A DNA stretch of 64,000 nt, from assembly GCA_029237695.1 (NCBI GenBank), contig CM055271.1, positions 32,174,462 to 32,238,461 of the forward strand. The letters are read 5' to 3'. The translations under genes were made by a program, and so were the position numbers. Positions 10,416 through 20,995 of the stretch are shown in pieces. The first letter of the stretch is position 1, and every line of letters begins with the position of its first letter. Source of the DNA: Conchocele bisecta. Lineage: Eukaryota; Mollusca; Bivalvia; Lucinida; Thyasiridae. A model generated the notes under the pieces. That model had not been told where the DNA came from. It did not search any database and saw only the letters and a list, made by a program, of their open reading frames with translations.

Positions 10416-12440
10416 CTGAACGCGAACGCAACGCGAACGCAACGGTTTGCTGTAACGTTGTATACGTTGTTTAAACGTATAATACGTTTCGTACACGTGT
10501 ACTACACATTGTCACTTGCAAACTCAACGCGAACGCAACGCGAACGCAACGGTTTGCTGTAACGTTGTATACGTTGTTTAAACGTATAATACGTTTCGTA
10601 CACGTGTACTACACATTGTCAAACAGTTTAGTTTAAAAGCGTTGTATACGTTGTTTAAACGTATAATACGGTTCGTACACGTGTAATACACATTGTCAAA
10701 CCGTTTTAAAGAGTGTAATACGCTTAGCTTCAAGGCGTACAACACGCTTTGGCGTATACATATGTAGCGAGGTGAAAGCGTTGAAACGTGTACAACGCTT
10801 TACCTGGAAGCGTGTAGCTATATGAAAGCGCTGAAACGTGTACAACTGTTACACGTTTTAACGCGAATACCTGTTCGGCCCCGATCGCTTCGAGGCGGCC
10901 TTGTTTCGTCCCTTTTAAAATATCGCGAATACATGTACCTGTTCGGCCCGGATCGTTTACAGGCGGATCGTTTCGCACCTACATGTACCACCATTCCGCA
11001 CATGCGAATTATTGTAAGGCAGACTCATTTCGCCCCTGATATGGAAAATGAATTATACGGGTGTAAACAACAATATATTGCAGCTCCATTATAACGCGAT
11101 GGTCGGGGTACGTTGTATAGTGCTCTCGATAGACAGACGCATTATACAATGTATAATGCTCGCGATCAACAGGCGCTTAAAAGGATTAATTGATAATAAA
11201 TAATGGTCATGTGTCCTGCCTATTCATGCGGACGATTAGCTGTTGATACGTGCATAATCCCACCGAAATTCCGCATGAACTCTGAATTTTGTGTCAACTT
11301 TTCAACACCATTTACGGAAAATATTTCTCGTGCTGAATGATGTCATACAATAAGCGCTTGTTAGTTGACACGGCTTCGTGTTATCGATTCTTTTGCACAA
11401 AGCAATACACAAATCTCGTCTGTGTAATATCACAGGTTGAAGTAACGGACCGAGGTCTATAAATACATTAAATATGCCTAAAATCTTCAATGAATGAAGA
11501 AAACAAATTTAATTTTTTTTATTTTACACCCTCCATATAAAAATTCATTTTTTTTGCTTCATTCATTGATGCTTTTAGGCATATTTAATGTATTTATAGA
11601 CCTCAGAAATGGCGAGTCTAGGAACTCTCGTATCTTTACGCTGAAGCCAGTCTATTTCAGTCACTAATCCGCTATACACCTGTCCCACGCGTGTGTTAAG
11701 AAAAATCGATATTTGCAGAAACTGGATACACAGCCAGCTGCACACTGGTTTAACATGGATATGGCCCGCGGATATGTCAGAAATTACTTGGTGGTCAAAA
11801 CCGGTAAATTTACAAGGTTTATAGCGAAATAGCAGCCGACTGGCAATTTTTCTCGGACCGATTTTTAAGACTAGTTTTCAAATCTCAATCGGTCTGAGAG
11901 TTCAAAAATCGGTCCAGAACCGGAAAACTGAAAGTTTTAGAAGCCCTGCAGTCTAGAAGTATATATACACACACGAAGAACGATCTGAGCATGCGCATTC
12001 TATTCGATACACGGTTGGCATACCAAAACGTGTAATGCGTTAAAACCCGTGGAAACGTGTTATACGCATAACACGGTTTCATCTGTACGGTGCTGTGTAC
12101 ATGTAGAAGCGTGTAACCGTTCGTCAAAGAAAGCGTTAAATCGTTTAAATGGTTTACCTTAGCGTTGTATACGTTTACAACCGTTTGTATACGTTTACAA
12201 CGTTGTATACGTTTACAACCGTTGTACACGGATTACACGCTTTTGAAACTCAATGCGTTGAACACGGTTTGTTCGACTTTTGCGCATGCGCAAGAGTGGG
12301 GAAACGCAACGCATGGCCGAAAACGTATTACACGTAGACGACACACGGTTTGAAACGCAACTAACGGAAACTCCACTGATACGCAACGCACAACACTTTG
12401 TACACGTATAAACCCGGAACATTTTGACAGAAACGACTGC
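10410..12440. repeat. CpG-rich repetitive block inserted into the pseudogene
   Basis: About 2 kb dense in ACG words. It has a tandem repeat of about 105 bp (units from about 10415 and 10520, and a shorter third from about 10640) with the core ACGTTGTATACGTTGTTTAA. Scattered variants of CGTGTACAACG, CGTTTACAACG and ACACGTTT run to 12.4 kb. TTGCGCATGCGCAA lies near 12284. The family protein reads up to each edge, so the block looks inserted. I see no terminal inverted repeats. Small ORFs inside are low-complexity translations. Confidence 0.6.
11293..11322 (+). repeat. Dispersed 28-bp motif, copy 2
   Basis: GTCAACTTTTCAACACCATTT then ACGGAAAAT. See the copy at 1161. Confidence 0.5.
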
Positions 12441-13235
12441 ATGATGCCTGTGCAAGCACTTTCAGGTGCAACATAGCTTGTTTGCTAACTTCAGCTGGCA
12501 TTTCAGGTTTTTTTACCACCTTTATAACGTTCAATGGGGACATTATGATCTCTTTCGTGTACATCAGACTTTGATATGCTGTGAAGTATTTCAGTTGCCC
12601 GGATGTCGTATTTTGTGTCTCGTCATTGGCTGTGTTACAATAAGTTCAAGTGAATGTGTAGACAATTTCCCATTCTGCGAGGCAATGTCTGCATCGAATT
12701 TGTCTGCCACAACTTGCACCAAACCTGCCCTGTTATCGTGAATTCCAGCCAAGCCTTGTTTCTTGGTCTGTGCTACTGCTGCTGATTTCTTGAAACATAA
12801 TACCTCGTCGTAGGAACAAGTAACCTGAAAGTCGTGAAATTGGTTACATATGGCTTTATAATCTCTCACAAGAATGCCTAAAGCCGCTTGCAAACTAATG
12901 GATTGATTCCGCAATACGCTGGTAATTATATTACCAACAAGCAGAGCAGGAATAGTTGCACACATTTTTGGGGACTATGAAGTAAGCAAAGTCTGGAATG
13001 TTCGGCTCACAGACCGCTGAGCTATGTCCTTGTCAATCCGGGTATTGTAGTTCTTGTCTAGTGACAGAGAATTTATGTCTTTCATAATGTGCTTAATTAC
13101 TGTCGAGATAGAAATATTTATATCATCATCCTCATCCGGTACCAACTTGAGAAGGTCTGCTGTCCTGCTCTTGCAGATAACAATGCTTTCTATACCAGGA
13201 GAGGAGAGCGTTAACAGTTCATCGCAGAAACTGTC
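12441..13235 (-). pseudogene. Decayed copy 2, N-terminal part
   Basis: Minus-strand segments from 13235 down contain SSPGIESIVICKSRTADLL, then (12965-12591) QAALGILVRDYKAI, FQVTCSYDEVLCFKKSAAVA and GLVQVVADKFDADIASQNGK, then (about 12564-12440) KKPEMPAEVSKQAMLHLKVL. These are in the order I recall for the same uncharacterised family, upstream of the blocks at 9.3-10.4 kb. Frames shift between blocks. Its 5' end is cut by a non-LTR retrotransposon fragment. Confidence 0.55.
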
Positions 13236-13511
13236 AGATAGTCTTGATAATACGACTCGCATCGACATCGTACTACCACCATATAAATCCTTCAATCCAG
13301 AACAATGGGTCACCATGAAAAAATATTCAAGAGACAATTCCGTTTAAAGATAAGAAAAAGTTCATTCAGCCAACGAATAGTAAATACCTGGAATAACTTG
13401 CCTGAAAATGTAGTAACCGCGGAAACAATAAACCAGTTCAAGAATAGACTGAAAAAAGCCTTGAAGGACAATATAATTCAATATGATCCAGACTGTTACC
13501 AAATAAATTGA
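13236..13511 (+). pseudogene. Non-LTR retrotransposon, 3' end of the RT ORF
   Basis: Plus-strand reading gives TMGHHEKIFK then RKSSFSQRIVNTWNNLPENV and INQFKNRLKKAL, followed by a stop at 13509. The F(S/F)xRVVxxWNxLPxxVV..FKxRLxK pattern is the familiar C-terminus of LINE (CR1/Jockey-type) reverse transcriptase ORFs. Only this end is present, as expected of a 5'-truncated insertion. It abuts the decayed family gene. Confidence 0.7.
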
Positions 13512-13765
13512 TTGTGTCAATTGTTGGCAGGGTTTGTCCTGTTACACCGGTGATACATGCATGCAAATAGTTTTAATGACACAAAACCAATGTGCGCAGT
13601 CCAGGAAGACATACCAATGTTGACGAAAAATAAAAGATACAGTAATATGATCAGCTTAAATTCATGAGAAATCACAATTACATGTACTGCGTGGTGAACG
13701 TAGGTTTTACAGAAAACCATTATCTGAATATGTCAAGTGATACAACTGCTATAATTACCGTTGTA

Positions 13766-13839
13766 CAGTGAAACCTCTATAAACCGGACACCATGGGAGC
13801 TCCCCAGGGTGTCCGGCTTAGAGAGGTTTCACTGTAAAT
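13766..13839. mobile_element. Short hairpin MITE (TACAGTGAAACCTCT)
   Basis: TACAGTGAAACCTCTATAAA at the left and the reverse complement AGAGAGGTTTCACTGTAA at the right, with GGACACC/GGTGTCC in the inner arms. TA at the ends suggests a Tc1/mariner-mobilised element. Confidence 0.75.
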
Positions 13840-13989
13840 CAGGCATTTGATCATTCTGAGCCATAGTTGTGTGCTATGCGATCATGAACGGAATTATCAC
13901 CGGATATAAATGAACAAGAAACTCATAAAAAATAGGATCACATGTCTTTTCGTCCGATTTAGAAAGGTTCCACTTACTTACTCTGTAAA

Positions 13990-14289
13990 ATGGAACCATT
14001 ATTACTGGTGTCATGGATCTTTGTATTCATTAACGTCAACCGTACTTCCGGGCTATCTCTATTCAAATGGCCGACATCGGAGCCAACAGCTAGACACAGC
14101 AAGCACGGCGTCAGCCTCATCGAGTGTATGAATATGTGTTGGAGCAGCGAACGCTGTACTCACATCCGGTATCACCGGCGCTACCACCGCTGTGTCATGA
14201 AGACGGTGGGCCCAATGAGAAATCAGGCGGTCATTAGAGGGCGGGCTATCGGTTCATCACTGAAGTTAGAATGGGACGAAACAATGGTG
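13990..14289 (+). CDS. Candidate first exon of a secreted protein with a PAN/apple-like module
   Basis: The ORF starts with a signal-peptide-like N-terminus (residues 1-22: MEPLLLVSWIFVFINVNRTS). Residues 38-70 contain cysteines in the spacing C-MNM-C-WSSER-C then HRC, with SLIECMNMCWSSERCTHI resembling the first half of a PAN/apple domain. A strong donor, GTG|GTACGT, lies at 14289/14290 in phase 0; past it the frame runs into repeat DNA. No further exon was found before the tandem duplication. It could be a chance ORF or a retained exon of a decayed gene. Confidence 0.4.
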
Positions 14290-14414
14290 GTACGTATATC
14301 TTTATATGTACAAGCCATCGTAAAGTTTCACCACTTCGTGTGTTTGACAAATACAGCAAATAGTATGACAGTAAACCAATACAATTTGGTGCAATACATA
14401 ATAGACAGATATCA

Positions 14415-14758
14415 GGCCCGTACGCAGGATTTTCTATTGGGGGTGCGTCAGGGGGGTGGGGGGGGGGGTGCGTCAGGGGCGAGCCCCATGTAGTGGCGAC
14501 GCACCGCCCTGACATTTTTTAAACCTAGATGGCATGAAATGCACTCTCCTGCATTTTATATCATTTAAATTCGGATTTCAACGGTGGTAAATTGTGACAT
14601 TTTCATGCAAATTACCTGTATATTAATGCATTTCAAGATTTGTTGAGATTACTGTTTGAAAAATAGCGGACCTCGGCGAATTTAGGGGGGTGGGGGGGGG
14701 GGGGGGTGTCGTACGCACCCGTCGCAAACACCCCCCCCCCCCTGCGTGCGTACGGGCC
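14415..14758. mobile_element. MITE with GGCCCGTACGCAG termini
   Basis: Left end GGCCCGTACGCAGGATTTT, right end CCTGCGTGCGTACGGGCC (reverse complement), with poly-G and poly-C runs just inside. A second right end occurs at 16240-16294 through the tandem duplication. Confidence 0.7.
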
Positions 14759-15274
14759 TGGCTATGACAAAGGCAAGCTATAAATATTATGCCAGCAAAC
14801 TGTATAAAAGACGAGATATCTGAGCATTGCTCCCATCAATCTCAAAATAAATATTTTGATGTGTAAGCTTTTCAATCTGATGCACGGCCTATATTAGTGT
14901 ACACATTGCCCATGGGCAAAGCCATATTCACTCGCATAGTAGGCGAGTAGGCAGGTCACTCAGGTAACTGCTTACATGTCACTGTATTTGATAGCTAATA
15001 ACAGAGTACAGTAGTGGGTATATATGGTATATGTTGTGTGGTTTGCCAGGTAATACTGATGGCTGGAAAACACAAAGATGGCCAACTTGGCCATCAGCAT
15101 AATCAATTATAAAATGTGGAATTATTTTTTATGCAACAAGTGATTTTAGTAAATTGGTCATGCAGAGAAATGAGGCAACCCACATGTTTCCTAGCGAAGT
15201 TCTAGAGATCGATGCCGGTGCTGATGTAAATACTAAATCAGCAAAGAGCGTAAATACTGCTATATAGTTATAAA

Positions 15275-15405
15275 ATAAACAGAGAATGTGTTGTTTTCAG
15301 CGTAAGATCGAATTATTTTGCATCTCGTGAACACCAAACGTTATATTTTTTTTCAAAAATATTATGGCTGCTGCTCACTCGATGAAAACAAATTCGATCT
15401 TACAC
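15275..15405. mobile_element. Fold-back, TTGTTTTCAGCGTAAGATCG arms
   Basis: Left arm TGTTGTTTTCAGCGTAAGAT and right arm ATCTTACACTGAAAACAACA with a loop of about 80 nt. The second copy is about 1.53 kb downstream and has a 4-bp deletion in the loop. Confidence 0.7.
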
Positions 15406-15512
15406 TGAAAACAACAAATATCCTCTATTTATTGCATCGAGGCAACTGCCTCGTGAGCGTACATACATGGCTATAATGATAATACACGTACAATACAAGA
15501 TGAGAATACTAC

Positions 15513-15682
15513 TATAGGGTTAACTGTATTGTAATTTTGAAATTTGGGACGTATATCAGAAACTGATAGGTCGGAAAATCTGTTTAATGGCGACGCGCTA
15601 GCAGAGCCATTAAACATGTTTTCCGACCTATCATTTTCTGATATACGACGCAAATTTCAAAATTACAATGCGGTTAACCTAT
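15513..15682. mobile_element. Fold-back element with arms of about 75 bp
   Basis: Arms open with ATAGGGTTAAC and close with GGTTAACCTAT. They include GATAGGTCGGAAAA and its complement TTTTCCGACCTATC around the centre GACGCGCTAGCAGA. The same element is at 17044-17213. The palindrome gives near-identical ORFs on both strands, which are not genes. Confidence 0.8.
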
Positions 15683-16120
15683 TTCTAATGCACTCCTTTA
15701 TTACTGGTGTAGGAATACATATTGAAATAATTTGCGACCGTTCATCAACAATGATATACCTGTAATGTATGATCAACAGCCAATCAGATTGCGTGATATG
15801 TATAGAGTGCATTAGAATAAATATTTACACAGTCCTTACATTCATAATGTAAACGCCTATTCAACGTATTACGTTTATGTCACAGTACATTACATTAGCC
15901 CCACGTGACGTCGCGCGACGTTGTTGATTCGTTACAGTTTGTTTGACGTCATTAAAATACATGACGTTCATCGTCGTTATCAATCATGCTATTGACCGGC
16001 AACGTTGCTGTTCCAGCAATTGCAACAAATTGACGCAAAATAATAGTATTCTTTATTTTAACGCCATATTTGCTTATTTACATTTTTTAAAATGCAGTGT
16101 AAACATAAATAACAAAAACC

Positions 16121-16243
16121 ATGGGCTGTTGCGTTTACTGGAGTGAAAAATACATGTGGTCTATTTAAAGTTTTCGAGGAGTCCATCGGACACCACACAC
16201 TTTAAACAAACCAAATGCATTGTAAACCCCAGTAAACGCAACG
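16121..16243. mobile_element. MITE (CATGGGCTGTTGCGTTTACTG), right TIR truncated
   Basis: Left TIR intact. The right TIR stops after CCAGTAAACGCAAC and is joined to GTACGCACGTCGCAC, the right end of another MITE. This is the junction of the tandem duplication. Confidence 0.7.
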
Positions 16244-16283
16244 TACGCACGTCGCACACCCCCCCCCCCCCCCCCCCCCCCTG

Positions 16284-17772
16284 CGTACGGGCCTGGCTAT
16301 GACAAAGGCAAGCTATAAATATTATGCCAGCAAACTGTATAAAAGACGAGATATCTGAGCATTGCTCCCATCAATCTCAAAATAAATATTTTGATGTGTA
16401 AGCTTTTCAATCTGATGCACGGCCTATATTAGTGTACACATTGCCCATGGGCAAAGCCATATTCACTCGCATAGTAGGCGAGTAGGCAGGTCACTCATGT
16501 AACTGCTTACATGTCACTGTATTTGATAGCTAATAACAGAGTACAGTAGTGGGTATATATGGTATATGTTGTGTGGTTTGCCAGGTAATACTGATGGCTG
16601 GAAAACACAAAGATGGCCAACTTGGCCATCAGCATAATCAATTATAAAATGTGGAATTATTTTTTATGCAACAAGTGATTTTAGTAAATTGGTCATGCAG
16701 AGAAATGAGGCAACCCACATGTTTCCTAGCGAAGTTCTAGAGATCGATGCCGGTGCTGATGTAAATACTAAATCAGCAAAGAGCGTAAATACTGCTATAT
16801 AGTTATAAAATAAACAGAGAATGTGTTGTTTTCAGCGTAAGATCGAATTATTTTGCATCTCGTGAACACCAAACGTTATAGTTTCAAAAATATTATGGCT
16901 GCTGCTCACTCGATGAAAACAAATTCGATCTTACACTGAAAACAACAAATATCCTCTATTTATTGCATCGAGGCAACTGCCTCGTGAGCGTACATACATG
17001 GCTATAATGATAATACACGTACAATACAAGATGAGAATACTACTATAGGGTTAACTGTATTGTAATTTTGAAATTTGGGACGTATATCAGAAACTGATAG
17101 GTCGGAAAATCTGTTTAATGGCGACGCGCTAGCAGAGCCATTAAACATGTTTTCCGACCTATCATTTTCTGATATACGACGCAAATTTCAAAATTACAAT
17201 GCGGTTAACCTATTTCTAATGCACTCCTTTACTACTGGTGTAGGAATACATATTGAAATAATTTGCGACCGTTCATCAACAATGATATACCTGTAATGTA
17301 TGATCAACAGCCAATCAGATTGCGTGATATGTATAGAGTGCATTAGAATAAATATTTACACTGTCCTTACATTCATAATGTAAACGCCTATTCAACGTAT
17401 TACGTTTATATCACAGTACATTACATTAGCCCCACGTGACGTCGCGCGACGTTGTTGATTCGTTACAGTTTGTTTGACGTCATTAAAATACATGACGTTC
17501 ATCGTCGTTATCAATCATGCTATTGACCGGCAACGTTGCTGTTCCAGCAATTGCAACAAATTGACGCAAAATAATAGTATTCTTTATTTTAACGCCATAT
17601 TTGCTTATTTACATTTTTTAAAATGCAGTGTAAACATAAATAACAAAAACCATGGGCTGTTGCGTTTACTGGAGTGAAAAATACATGTGGTCTATTTAAA
17701 GTTTTCGAGGAGTCCATCGGACACCACACACTTTAAACAAACCAAATGCATTGTAAACCCCAGTAAACGCAA
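16284..17772. repeat. Tandem duplication, copy 2
   Basis: Near-identical to 14741-16243, with a few substitutions (for example near 15700/17230) and a 4-bp deletion near 16880. High identity implies a recent event or an assembly duplication. Confidence 0.85.
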
Positions 17773-17781
17773 CAGCCCATG
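17651..17781. mobile_element. MITE (CATGGGCTGTTGCGTTTACTG), complete
   Basis: A 22-bp perfect TIR: CATGGGCTGTTGCGTTTACT.. and its complement ..AGTAAACGCAACAGCCCATG. About 131 bp, non-coding. It is the complete form of the truncated element at 16121. Confidence 0.75.
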
Positions 17782-17790
17782 ACTTTGTTC

Positions 17791-18016
17791 CTTAACCCTT
17801 AGCCCGCTATCTTAATTTTCTCTCGTCTGCCGTTTATTTTCAATTTTCCATTTGTATAATCCAAAACATGCTTTGACAGCACTTTAGAATATAATTTACA
17901 ACATGCTTTGACAGCACTCCAGAATCATTTCCATTGGAAATGATTCTGAAGTGCTGTCAAAACATGTTTTTATTGAGAAATAAAGCAATTGCTGTGAGTA
18001 GCGGTCTAAGGGTTAA
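17791..18016. mobile_element. MITE with inner fold-back (CTTAACCCTTAGCCCGCT)
   Basis: TIRs CTTAACCCTTAGCCCGCTAT and AGCGGTCTAAGGGTTAA. The inner palindrome at about 17900-17970 is centred on ATTTCCATTGGAAAT, with arms reading AACATG.TTTGACAGCACT. Confidence 0.7.
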
Positions 18017-18495
18017 ATATAATACATTCAGAAGCTATGCAACCAACACTGTCCTGGAAACGTTTCCGTGGATGGGAGCTGGCTATGCTAGGAAAGTGTT
18101 CTAACATTGCACCATTGACTATTATTCTGTACAACGAAAGGAATACGCCCATAGACAATGTCTGGCGGGAATAAAGTGACCAAAAAAGGCAGCGATTTAA
18201 AAATAGTTGTCAAGATCAGATAAGAAAACATGAAATTCCAAGACATATTCATGATATTTATAGGGAGAAATAAAAGAAATTGAATTCTCGTCTGCTATTT
18301 TTTAACTATTTATAGCCCACAAATTTCCCAGCATGCAAAGATTTAATACAGTGAGCAAACGTTGGTTTATTTAACTTTGGGGATATTCACAAAAATGTAT
18401 TTCATGCAAAATAGGTGCACCTTGTTTTCTTTGGCAAATCTTGTCATATTTTATTTTCTGGTCGCCATCTCTGGTCATGTTATTCCCCACACATA
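18017..18495. other. Non-coding stretch
   Basis: AT-rich, with no gene or repeat that I can define. Confidence 0.5.
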
Positions 18496-19000
18496 TTAAA
18501 GGTACATACCCACTCAGTAGGCACAAACTGTTCTTTTATCTGCGACATTTTCTGGGAAAATAAATATTCATTCACCATTACCACACGTATTGATTCGCTT
18601 TATTGTACATTTTATATCAAACATAACTTTCCACACTAATATCGGGGGCGATAACCGTGTTTCCTTAAACTGTTAACGGACATTATTATTTATACTCTGT
18701 ATTTATTGTTTGATGTGCAATGATCATACATGTACTTAATAATTTGTCGAACATATTATTTTTTCAGGTGACGCATTTAATTAGTATAAATAATTAAAAA
18801 CATACCATGCCTCACTTGCATATGAAAATAGCCTGATACCAACGCGCGTCACTATCAGTAAACTAAATATTACTAAATGATTATATCTGTCTAGCGGCCA
18901 CTCGTAATCTTTAGAACCGGAGGAATAGTGACACAATTATACACGTATTTAATTCCTATAAAGAACAGTTTGTGCCTATTGAGTGGCCATGTACCTTTAA
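18496..19000. mobile_element. TTAA-flanked MITE, copy 1
   Basis: TTAA at both ends, TIR AGGTACATACCCACTCAGTA with its complement at the right end, about 497 bp inside. The subterminal ATAGTGACACAATTATACAC is shared in inverted orientation with the element at 43531. The TTAA target fits piggyBac- or Kolobok-type mobilisation. Confidence 0.75.
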
Positions 19001-19628
19001 TCGTCGTTATGCTGTAGAAACGAATATCGTGATCTTACAAACCCCGGCTTTTGGCTTCTGCGACAATTATAAACCCAGATAAGCATGCTCATCCGTCTGA
19101 TATTGGACTGCGCTATTCGTTATAAGCCAACATGAACACAATCAGTTGCAAAGCACAAACTTTGAATTTAAGGCAACCGGCGTGTGCAGGAATGATAGTT
19201 TTATCATGGCGGAGATACTGGCTGGTCATTACGGCAGCAATGACGTCTTCAATTCGTTGACACGGATACAACTAAGGTGTCCGCCTCACCCGTGTCTGAA
19301 AGTAGAAAGAACGAGTGATTCAGGGTGTGACTGAGTGACAGTAGAAACATTGAGTTGACCTAGAGAATACCATTCTAGCTTATGTTGATATCAAGTTCAT
19401 GAGGCAAGGCTAGGAAACGCGTAGGAATTCCGAGGCTCGGTTTCCGAGCCGAGCCTGCTACACGTGATATCAACAGACACTATGCTGATATTCTCTTTAT
19501 CAGGTAACTATTATGCTAGCCGATGGTCAAATATAAAATAGTTTCCGCTGAAAAGAATGCTGACTTGATTGCGTTGCGTCATTACAGATGTTATTCGGCA
19601 ACGTCATGTAACGCCGTTCGGCCAATAC
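19001..19628. other. Non-coding stretch
   Basis: No convincing gene. A GGCTCGG..CCGAGCC palindrome lies near 19430-19455. Confidence 0.45.
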
Positions 19629-19715
19629 ATAGAGAATAGTAGGTGAGTGCCGTGAATGGGAAAAAATATTTGGCAAGGCTCAGGAAACGGGATGGGCGAG
19701 GCTCTGCCGATTTCA
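19629..19715 (+). repeat. GTGCCGTGAATGGGAAAA repeat, copy 1
   Basis: ATAGAGAATAGTAGG..GTGCCGTGAATGGGAAAA..GGATGGGCGAGGCTCTGCC. It is shared with 40619-40705 and with the full fold-back at 41745-41896. Confidence 0.65.
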
Positions 19716-19775
19716 ATTAAAATCGGGATATTCGTACCTGTAGCCGATTTCAACACAATTGCAAAGTATACTTAT

Positions 19776-20007
19776 CTAGCAAAGTATACTTTGAGGGAGT
19801 AATCATTTATTTTTTCCTGAAATGCATTATTTCATATAGAACTATTAAACGACTGCATATATGTGATGATTAAAAGTATGCAGAATTATTATACTGAATT
19901 ATTACATTATCACAGCCAAAATGGCTGTGATAATGTAATAAATTCAGTATAATAAAAATAAATTTATCCTAAGATTGAAAATTTCTCCCTCAAAGTATAC
20001 TTTGCTA
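19776..20007. mobile_element. MITE with CAAAGTATACTTTGAGGGAG termini and central palindrome
   Basis: TIR TAGCAAAGTATACTTTGAGG and its complement. The central palindrome at about 19892-19964 is built on TTACATTATCACAGCCAAAA / TGGCTGTGATAATGTAA. Extra AAGTATACTT words flank both ends. Confidence 0.75.
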
Positions 20008-20201
20008 GAAAAGTATACTTTACTATGTTGGTGAACTAGGCTACAGGTCAATACCTGATACGATATTATGTTATCAGTCAGTACGTATTGGAACTACAAA
20101 GCTCGTTACCTGATAAAACGATGTTAATTAGTTATAAACAGGTACGTGACATAAACTGCTAATAGTTAGTTTGTCACAGGGAGAGATAAATGTGCACATG
20201 T

Positions 20202-20270
20202 CAGTGATTCGAAGCCGCTGCTCATGGTTTACTGTACCGTCGCTCTACCGACTGAACTAGCCAGTCACTG
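20202..20270 (-). repeat. tRNA-like SINE head
   Basis: The minus strand reads an A-box-like TAGTTCAGTCGGTAGAGC and, about 30 nt later, a B-box-like GGCTTCGAATC. The ends CAGTGA/TCACTG can pair as an acceptor. The T-arm lacks its 3' strand, so this is a tRNA-derived SINE head or tRNA relic rather than a working tRNA. Confidence 0.5.
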
Positions 20271-20655
20271 ATTATACATACTGTCTGACCGTAGTGAGTT
20301 ATGTACCGTGACATAAGCCCCTGCCAAATAAATTGAAAGTCGTCCCGAATTCCATTTTTAATTCGTCTCTGAATTATTAAATTACATAGCTTGGGACATT
20401 AATTTATCAGTCACGGTCCCCCCAATGGGCGCCAAATGTCCCTATCTTACATTTTGGGGAGTAATTGTCATTTCTAGTGTTTTCACCCTTTGCATCCGAT
20501 ACTAGAAACGCGAATATTCGTGAATATGGGAAACGTTTCGATGTCCATGATAACTGCCTGAATTGATACTATGAGGAATTATATTGAGATACTAGTAGTA
20601 TAGTGAGAGCTGTATCTGCCGTTCTTGTACTGGTGGTGCTACTATATACACGAGA
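20271..20655. other. Non-coding left flank of the Polinton
   Basis: No gene or repeat recognised. Confidence 0.5.
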
Positions 20656-20661
20656 ACATGA
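20656..20661. repeat. Target-site duplication ACATGA (left)
   Basis: ACATGA at 20656-20661 is repeated at 38314-38319 just outside the right TIR. Six bases is the Polinton norm. The last A could equally be the first base of the TIR. Confidence 0.75.
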
Positions 20662-20906
20662 GTAGTAGTAAGGGAGTCAAAATGATACCACTTACCGTGA
20701 TATCATTTATAACCCTCTATAATACCCCCACCACCCCCGACAAATAAAAAAAATGGTTAACAAGGAAATTGTCTCCCGACAGCAAATTTATGAATTTTTG
20801 GAGAAAATGATTTTGAAAAGAGGGAGTCAAAATGATACCACCTCCAACCAAAAGTTGGTGGTGGTATTGTAGTCCCAATTATATTGGTAATTGACTATTG
20901 AAAAAA
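20661..20906 (+). repeat. Polinton left terminal inverted repeat
   Basis: Starts AGTAGTAGTAAGGGAGTC. It matches the reverse complement of 38068-38313 along its length with few mismatches. It contains the word AGGGAGTCAAAATGATACCA twice, at 20671 and 20821. Confidence 0.95.
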
Positions 20907-20931
20907 TATATTGGTGCCATAAATACATCAT

Positions 20932-20974
20932 GTTTTTTTCACATCCAATTGAACAGATACATTTCATAGGTTAT
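20932..20974 (+). promoter_or_regulatory. Shared Polinton upstream motif, copy 1
   Basis: TTTTTTTCACATCCAATTGA then ACAGATACATTTCATAGG and TTATA, 22 nt before the ATG at 20996. It matches the two copies near 37.7 kb except for two substitutions. Its placement in front of three genes suggests a promoter; function is inferred. Confidence 0.7.
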
Positions 20975-20995
20975 AATGAAATATTATTAGAGAAA

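Larger units (their letters stand above)
14741..16243. repeat. Tandem duplication, copy 1 (about 1.5 kb)
   Basis: From the right end of the 14.4-kb MITE (TGCGTACGGGCCTGGC) to CCCCAGTAAACGCAAC. It is repeated almost identically about 1.53 kb later. It holds fold-backs at 15275-15405 and 15513-15682, an AGTGCATTAGA-type fragment near 15800 and a MITE at 16121-16243 whose right TIR is cut. The matching pairs of short ORFs are translations of these palindromes. Confidence 0.85.

Noticed and set aside
10410..10710. Array of about 105-bp units resembling a CRISPR-like or phage repeat
   Set aside because: Units are contiguous with no unique spacers, and the genome is eukaryotic; it is a short tandem repeat.
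15471..17296. Paired 60- and 73-aa ORFs, duplicated
   Set aside because: Both strands of the same fold-back palindrome; their similarity comes from the inverted repeat, not from coding.
20202..20270. Functional tRNA gene
   Set aside because: The A and B boxes are recognisable, but the T-arm cannot form and the anticodon stem is weak; better as a SINE head.
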